From Agrypnia vestita (taxonomy: Eukaryota; Arthropoda; Insecta; Trichoptera; Phryganeidae): a stretch of DNA of 64,000 nt. Of the stretch, positions 20,801-29,800 are shown piece by piece (the stretch's first letter is position 1; every line of letters begins with the position of its first letter). Position numbers and translations under genes: made by a program. Location of the stretch: positions 34,486-98,485 of the forward strand of contig JADDOH010023067.1 of assembly GCA_016648135.1 (NCBI GenBank), read 5' to 3'. Below the pieces are notes generated by a model. It did not search any database. It worked only from the letters and a program-made list of their open reading frames with translations, and was not told where the DNA came from.

Positions 20801-23800
20801 AGAACACTTGCGAGTCCGCCTGGATCTTTTCACACAGACTTGTTAACTTGTGTGACATTCTCTTTGCTTCTCCTACTCTGTAGTCGCCTGCATTTCTTCT
20901 TACTAAGCGTTGAAATAAATTACAATTTAATTAAATTAATTAACACTCGGGCATTAACTCACAGTGCGAAACAGGCGCCAGACACTTAACCCTTTGCACT
21001 CAAAAGTTTTTTGGTATGTTATTATTCGTTTCTTGATAAAATTCCTTAACTTATTGCTATTTAATTGTACTAATATGTATCTTGTTAAATTATATTGAAC
21101 ACTAAAAAACCCAATATATTAAAAATATTGAGAAATAAGACTTTATTTTGGCACTCAAGTAATACGGCAAACCATGTATTGCTGCCTCTATGGCAGCACT
21201 CGAGTGCTAAGGGTTATGAACCGTTGTTTTTGTAAAACTGTTTTTACCCAGATTGCGCATTGATCCCCCGTAAAGCGATCCAATGTGACTAAATTTCCAA
21301 AAACTAAACTTCTGCGCACCCCTCCTCCGCGCGGATCCTGTACGGAACCCATTTAAAAAGTGCAAAAACTTATGGCCCATGCCGTACTTACTATATTGAA
21401 CTAATTTATGTTGCATACATAGTAATTATGTTGGCATACACTCTTAAAGATATGAGTAGGATTCTTGAACAGCCCTTCGAAAGAACGGCGTTGAAGAAGC
21501 TAAAAAATTGACAACTTGGGTCTGGTATTTTTTCCAGAACTGGATCACTAGTATTTTGCAGTGTTTTTGCTGCAGGATCATTGGATATTTTTTTGTTTTG
21601 TTGTTCACTTGGTGCAGTTACGATAAATTAACATATCTAATATATACCTAATATATATTATACCAATGCTGTATACAAAGGTACACGATCTGTAAAACAG
21701 CACAACTGATCAGCATTAATCATATGCAAGTGGGCGCACATAGGCACTCACACTATTGATTTTTAGAATTTTTTTATTGCTTTTATTTATATTGAGTTAT
21801 GGCCGGTTGTACCAACTTGGTTTATAGTAATAGTTTTTTTTAATAATTTTTACAATAACTGGTTGTTTGACTGGTGGAAAATGCAAAAATCTAAGCTTTA
21901 AATTAAAGATATTTAAAATCTATACTAAAAATGAAAAAACAAGTTGATACAACCCGCCCTTAATATATTATTCCAAACCAAACATTGGGCTAGTGCAAGA
22001 TATCTGTTTTAGTCAATTATTATTTCAAACATAAGATACTGTTAGCCTAATTACTAGAGATGAAACGGATATCCGGTAACTATCCGGCATCCGACCCATC
22101 CGGCCTAATTTTGCTATCCGGCCGGATACCGGATAGTGCCTCAATTGCGAAAATTTCGCAAAATTATTGCCAATAAATTGATAAACGAAGATACTTGCAG
22201 GCAAATAAAAACCACACAATCATAGAAAAATTGTGTATCATTTATTTAATCAACAAATTGGTTAGTATTCAAAATTTAACCAATGGCAAATTAAGATAGA
22301 TGGAATAGTTTTTCTGCATTTTTAGGGGATAAGTGATTGATTGCTCTTGTTTTTGTAAACATGATCGGCTTCAGAAAATAGTATTTCGCTCGTATATGCG
22401 CTGATACAATACATACAAGGAGCTGAAAATTAAATTCTGGCAAACTTTTTCAAATTTGGATACTGTTTTGAATTAGCTGACAACCAAATATAATTAATGG
22501 CTGCGACTACGATTGATTCGAACTCTCTTCAAATAATAGTCAATCTCGCTTGCGTTTACGTTATTTTCTTGATCCGGACACTGACTTTTATTTTTATTTG
22601 CCACTTCGTCAATCAATCCCGAAATGTATCGTGAGCAGTTGATCCGTTGATCAGTGTCAGTCTCGTCACTTCTGTTTCTCTTAGCAGACGTAGGAGATGG
22701 CGATAAACTTCCACTGTTGAAAGATTCATCGCAAGACATTTTTATAAATTCATATTATTTTTCTTCTGATAGAAAGCACTAAGTCATATGATGCTTTCTG
22801 CTATAAGGATTTTTGCTACTAGATAGTGCAGTAGATCATTATTCAAACTAAACAGTCAACAAAATTCAATACCGATCTTCGAAACGCTTTTTTGAGTATG
22901 AAGTTTTAATTAGAATGGCTCAGTCTCGCTGAACAAAACTTATCTTAAAATTGTACTCGTATAGTAAGATAATGAAAAATTTATTACTTTATTAATATTG
23001 AACATTTCTTAATTATTTTAGTTCAGATTTATCATCATAATGTCAGCTTTCCACTCGTAAGAAAACGTTTTCTGCGTACACAATTGATAATTTCTAAGAC
23101 AATAAAAACGAATTTTTCGGCTGCGGCCTGTCGAATATTGCTTATATTTTCTTAATAATTGTAAATAATGTTCAGTTAATTACTTTTATATAAGAACATA
23201 AATTCCAAGTAATCGTTCTAAAAAAATTGTAGTCTAGTATATACATTCTGATATAAATGAATAATAAAAACCAACATCTGCGAAAAAATGCCGAAAAATG
23301 CATGTTTGCAGTTTTTGAATTTTCAGCCCTCGTGCCTTCTGTCCAGTATAATATACTCTCGATATGTAGGTAGATGATATAAATGTATTTTTCATCAAAA
23401 CCCGGTAGCCTAGTTTAAGTCATATTTTTACATCAAATAATTAAATAAAAGATAAACGGGCCTAGTGTATATGAGGGGCACAAAAGCAAAGGCTACAATA
23501 TCCCATTAAGGCGTTTCTGAGATAAATACAAAACAACTTGACAGTTGTGACCTGCTCAAGGATATATGAAATATGCATTTAATCTATATTATAATTACTC
23601 CAAGCAATGTCGTACGTTTCTGCATTTGGATTTCTATTTGTATACAATAATTTTGCCGTGGTGCCCAGTGGGTCGTGTGGCGCAGCGGATGACGCGTCTG
23701 ACTACAGATCAAAGGATTCCAGTTTCGAATCCTGGCAGAATCAATTTTTTTTACGGTCGAGAATATTTTATTCGTTGAAATTTTAATTACATTTTTGGTT

Positions 23801-26800
23801 TTTTATAATGTTGTATAAAAGTAATCAACACTGCGAGAAGAGAAAAGAGTAGGTACCTAACTATCGAACTGTGGTTTATTCCGCTCTGACTTATTAATCG
23901 GTTAGAAATACTGAATAAATACTTTGTCTTAATTATATCTAAACTATCCGTAATTAAAAGTGGAAATTTGCCAGATACAACTGGCCGCGAAGCGGCTGAG
24001 GTAGGCATAGGTAAGCAATTGTGTTTGCAGTGCAGCAAACACAATTGGCCGCGCAGCGGCCATCGCTGGCTGCGGGGCGGCCATTATTGGCCGCGAAGCG
24101 GCCACAATAGCCGCCCGCAGGGCCTAGCAGTAAGCAATCGGAGAAGCCAATTGCTTTCCTGCTAGTTGTAAATAAGTTTAAAAAAATTGCCTCTAATATT
24201 CGTGTACAAATATATATTTTAAATGTGGATATTGCTGTATTGCCATCATATAGTTCACATTACTTCTTTTGCTAATTATATAATCTTTGCTATGACGTTT
24301 CATTCCAAAAACGATATCAAATCTCGCTTTGATGTGAAGCAGCTTTTTTGTCACGTGACAGGGGAGAACAGGGTAATGGGAGCCTACTATGGGAAATTTG
24401 TGATAAAAACCACATTAGTTAACTTTCTTATAATTTTTAATTAAGAACTCCTAGATTGATTATCCAACTAAATTTTAATCACATTTACAATCAATCATAG
24501 TCATGTATGAAGGTACAATAACGATTTTACAAAATAAGTCAGTCGCTCCCATCACCCGACACATGCGGGTAATGAGAGCCCATTTAACGCTTATATGGAA
24601 AATTGGAGCCATAATATTTACTCTTTCCCGAAAATTTAACTAAAAATAATTTAAATGAAATCTTAGTTATTAATACGTAGAACTATTTGTAAAACATATA
24701 AAAAAATCAACTTTGTAATAAAAACAAATTATTAAAGAAAAACAAAGGACCCAAATTTTTACAGATCCAAACAAAAAGCACAAATATAAGTATCTGGACT
24801 ATCGCTGCCAGAACACAACTTCTGTGTCGGTACCACATCTCCCCACTTTTTCCCGTGTTCCCTAAATTTCACATAAAGCTTCCTCTTCTGAATATTCTGA
24901 CTCATCGTCGCAAATTGCATTTAGCCATGCTAGGCTACCATTACCCGTTGACCACCATTTTGAAAAGTAATAATATAAATATGTAATAAATAAGAATATA
25001 ATTTCATGCTTATCTTGGTGCTCGCAATCAGCGGTTATTTATAAGCGTGGATCGAAAAACACACAACCGTCCTCGTGACTTATCGCATGGCACTACCGAC
25101 TCGTGTTTGTCAGGTGAAGTTTCTCGATAGTTGACAGAAGCGCCTGAGTGTTTACGATCGCAAGAATGTGCCTACTTTTCGTTCAATCATCATCGCTCTT
25201 ATTACCTAACGGCTTTCATTACCCTGTTCTCCCCTAAATCCTTAGGGGTTGATTAGTTGAAGTGAATATAGCTATCTTTGTTTTGAATAGTGATTTGGAA
25301 ATATGATTTTGAAAGGGATAGATCAATATTTCTATAAAATCTCGAATTCATTAAATTCCATGGTGACAGTGCATTTAAAAATAAATATTTTGGATTTTGC
25401 TGCCTTTTTTTTTATACACCTCATATGTAACAGAAAATATGGATAATGGATGACGAACCTGCTTTTTTCTCTCGCCACCACGAGAAATTTGCATTCGACA
25501 CAATAAATAAATGGCATATTTGTTATTATCACTACTGATATACAAAATATTGCCAAATAGGCGATCTGTTTTACTGTCAAATTTTTTTATTATCTTCTAA
25601 TATACAAGTTAAAATTATAATAAGTGAGCGCAGCAAATAGATACTGGATATCCGGCGGCCGGATATCCAGCTATCCGGCCTAGAGGCTCGCCAGATATCC
25701 GGTATCCGGCAAAATCACTATCCGTTTCATCTCTACTAATTACCCATTTATTTTGTGTATAAAATGTATTATTTTAATTTTATATTTCTGCAACAAAAAA
25801 ACTTATTCAATAAAGTGCAGTGAATAATATGATTCGTGACAATAGGTGTGGCAGTGTGGTGGTATTCTGGAAATTATACCATGCTCACATGTGGGGCATG
25901 TGTTTAGAGATAAGTCTCCGTACACTTTCCCTGGTGGCGTTAGCCGAATAGTGCTGCACAACGCCGCCCGTGTGGCCGAAGTTTGGATGGACGAATGGAG
26001 GGATTTCTATTACGCCATGAACCCAGGTTGGCCAATAACACTAACAGGACTAGTGTGTGTGGAACGTCTAGCCCAACTAAAAATATACCGTTTAGCCATT
26101 CCGTTTTGCACAACATTTTGTTCCTACAATTATGAATATTTCCTATTGACGGATTCCCTGCATTTGTTAATACCATTTTCATTTTCATTATTATTTAAAA
26201 ATATTTTATAGTATTTTCTTGTGTTTTTTTATTTTCTTTTTGTTCGCTGAAGTCTAGTATGTAAGGCTTAAATTTCTTTGCAAAGCTGTACAATCAAACC
26301 TTGTTCATTTAGAATATAAGTCAGAAAAAAAATTAATTCCTTAATTCGCGTTTCATAAAAAATGGGTAATGATCATTTGAAAATACATTGAGAATGTTTA
26401 TTTGGTTCAAACTGATGTATAACTGCGACCATCGAGAGAATGCACACAAATTGAGGGCAGTAAACACTTCCTGTGCTATGTATTCTCCATAAATATTCAG
26501 AATGTTCATACACTTATAAATTACCTGCCGAATTTTCGATTTCGAATTAATTGTTTTTAATTAACAAGGTTTTACTGTACATAGTATTATCAACATGCTT
26601 ATATAAAAAAATTGCTAACTTTACCATTGTCATTCTTCACAAACATATACGCAATACATTTTTCACAATATTTTTTAGTTATTTAACACAAAATAGGATT
26701 TATTGTTTGCGTATGAACTTGCAATCCAATATTGTTTTTATTTGATTGATATGCATTGTTTGTAATCAATTTCAGTTAACAGTTCATAAGTTATTTGGAA

Positions 26801-29800
26801 TATGTATGTACATTAAATGAAACAATAAATATACATATTGCCAAGTTAAACGGCTATTCCATGTATTATACGGACATAAAAATTTACGAGGCATTTAAAC
26901 TACCAGAGTTGGATTGGAAGTTTCAATCAGGCTGCAAAGACGGCCCATATATAATATATTTAATGAACAAAAATTAGATGAATGTTTTGGCTTTCACTTT
27001 TGATCTATCTCTGCTGAACCTTTCTTGCATGTTCTCTTCACACTTTACTCACATGTTAGATATGGTACCAGGGCCTTATTCTTTATTTTCAAGCAATTAT
27101 TTAATTATTTTTCATTATTTCCTTTATTTCGTTTTTCAAAGGTGTTTTCACTAAAAAATTTGCTGTTCTCTTTACCTACCCTGATAAATTTTTTAGAGTT
27201 TTCTTGTGTTTCTTTTCGTTGTCCCTATACTCTTTTTCAATACTGTTTTAGCCATGTGTGCCACTATCTTATATAATTTTTTCATTGCTTTGGTGATCTT
27301 ATTTGTTATCTTATTCACTTCTCATCCCATAATAATAATAATAATCACATTAACATAATTTGTCATAAGTTAACTTATAATATTTATTAGATCCTTAAAA
27401 TGTTCTGGTATAAGCCTTAGTGGGTGTTCATGGCATAATAGAAATAATATAATTAATTCTGCATATCACCCGATGAAACTAAACCAGTAATCATTATTGA
27501 TCATCATTTTGACTGCTTTATTTAGGCGCAGTGGAGTACCAGTATTACTTTGTTTAACAGATCAGTTATGTGCACTTTATTTTGCTAACCTTCTACATTC
27601 ATCCATCCAAATAACAATTCATCAACCTTATTCATGTGTTTGCAGATGTTGCCCGACTAAACTGTATTCCTCGCCTTGTAACATTAATGGTTCTTTATCA
27701 ATTATAATTGTGCTACCAAAGATTGTAAAAGATATTTAATGTTACACTGTTAACTCATTTATAACCTCAACATTTATTGTTGTATAGAGATTAACAATAA
27801 ATAATCCCTATATGATGCACGCACTAATCATCATTTAGTGTACTAACATTGCTAATCCACTCATATTTCAAAAGATTAAAAATATTTTGATGAATTATTA
27901 ACGGTACCGCTACCTCGAAGAATTTTATGTCCACAGCTATTTGCGAGAGTCTATATTTTCGAGCATCCATAATCTTATCATATTTGTGACTTATAAGTAT
28001 GTTTGATACTTTGAAGCTTGTATTTGAAGGGCTGTTATTAAAGGTTAATTAACTACTTACATATGCCTATATTAAATTTTTTAAACCTATTAATCATAAT
28101 TTGCCTTACGCAGTACATTTTGTAATTTGATTGATTTCATATCATGCAAACTAACAAAAATGCATTAGAATAAAGCATGAGGAAGTAAGAAATATAACTA
28201 TGTGCAGTGCAGAGGTTGGATGAAGTTAATGGTGTGGCATGCCCGGGCTGTATGTAGGTTTGGATGTGCGGTGGGATCCTGGAGATTGTGCCGTGCTCGC
28301 ACGTCGGCCATGTTTTCAGGAAGTCCACCCCGTACTCCTTCCCCGGTGGTACGAGCCGCATTGTCAATCACAATAATGCGCGTCTCGCCGAGGTCTGGCT
28401 AGATTCGTGGAAGAATTTCTACTACAGCATTAACCCAGGTTTTTTTTACTAATATTCTAACTGGTTATCACAACACACGCACATTTTGATTGATTGTTGA
28501 TTACTTTGTGATTTGCAGTTCATTAATATACATTTTAGGGAAGACCATCGATCTTCAGTTATTGTGACTTGCAAATATTTTGTTCAGTTTATTTCAGATA
28601 CAATTTTCACCTAACTTTCAAACTATTAATAATTAAATAAACAGATAGCAAACTTTGTACTACTTATTATCATTATTATTGTCAATTAAATGTAGCAGTA
28701 ATATAATAGTACAGTTGTCTTAATCTGCTTATGCGTGTTCATGATGTATAAGAACTTCTTTTTTAAATAATGACGCATACTAGGAGTACGCATCACATCA
28801 ATATTCTTACTATTTTCAAACTAAGCTAAACTGTGCTATGAAAAATAGGACGAGTTTTGTGAAATACTTTTTGTTGATTGTTCATCGTTGAAAATCAGGT
28901 ATTTTTAGTCAATTATTGTCTAACACCAGAGATTAATTTCCTTGAAATAATAATCTCAAATTTTATCTTGCAGATGGCACCCTTTACACTTATGCTCATT
29001 TGATTTATCTCAAAATAAAGACAATCAATCAAAATACGGTACATGCCATCCTAATTTCATCAATCTATGTTGTTTTTATTTACTCTTGGTAAAAGTTTAT
29101 GTCATTCATTATTCTCAAAAATATACTAACATCTTAATTACTGAATGCTAATTTGCTATTGTTGGGTTTAAATCCTTTGAAACGTGGTTAGAATAATGTT
29201 AACAACAGAAGTTATTTGTTCAATCAACATTAACACTGGACTTGCTAATGGGTAATTTCATTTGGAAGTAGTGAATTGTGTACTTATTTCAGTATAACTT
29301 TTATGTAGTTGTATACATTTATTTAATATATTTAATTGATTAACATTTATCAAACATAAACATCATTTTATAATATGTATACGTTTTTGGCTACGCAAGC
29401 TTTATAGTAGCGAATAAGCATAGTTTGGGTACTTATATTTATAAATTTTTTGCAATACTGATATTTTACTAAGATTGATTGATAATTTAATTACTATACT
29501 CCACCATTAACTCTGCCACTTATATTTGTGATTGATTTTCATTTGATTCTCAGCTGAATTTTATTTTGTGCAGGAGCGCGTTTGGTACCCCTCGGTAATA
29601 TAACCGAAAGGCAGGAACTTAGGAAAAATCTGAAGTGTAAAAGTTTCCGGTGGTATTTAGAGAATGTGTACCCGGAAAGCCAAATGCCATTGGATTATTA
29701 CTATTTGGGAGATGTAAGTAATTATTTTAACATTAATTCTCTACAGTCAATCTTCTTTTACAATCAACAACATGACCCACTGAAAAATGCCATATGGTAC

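Larger units (their letters stand above)
23473..25429. mobile_element. nested TIR repeat inside the hAT element
   Basis: It starts GAGGGGCACAAAAGCAAAGG and ends TTTTGCTGCCTTT...ATACACCTC, mirroring the termini of the related element at 58107-58860. Shared blocks include GGATATTGCTGTATT, TTTTGTCACGTGAC and TTGATTAGTTGAAGT...TTTTGAAAGGGATAGA. It is longer than its relative because it carries the tRNA-like/hairpin segment and the element at 24360-25235. Confidence 0.65.
22055..25735. mobile_element. hAT-superfamily element with nested insertions
   Basis: It starts TAGAGATGAAACGGATATCC and ends TCCGTTTCATCTCTA. It is flanked by a perfect 8-bp duplication, CTAATTAC, at 22047-22054 and 25736-25743. 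Eight-base duplications and TAGAGATG-type ends define hAT elements. Multiple TATCCGG/CCGGATA subterminal motifs lie inside both ends. Only a small transposase remnant survives; the rest of the interior is another repeat (23473-25429), itself interrupted. The element lies in Pgant5 intron 7, just upstream of alternative exon 8a. Confidence 0.9.

Noticed and set aside
23669..23743. functional tRNA-Arg gene
   Set aside because: The acceptor stem does not pair, the anticodon reads ACA, and two stems have mismatches.
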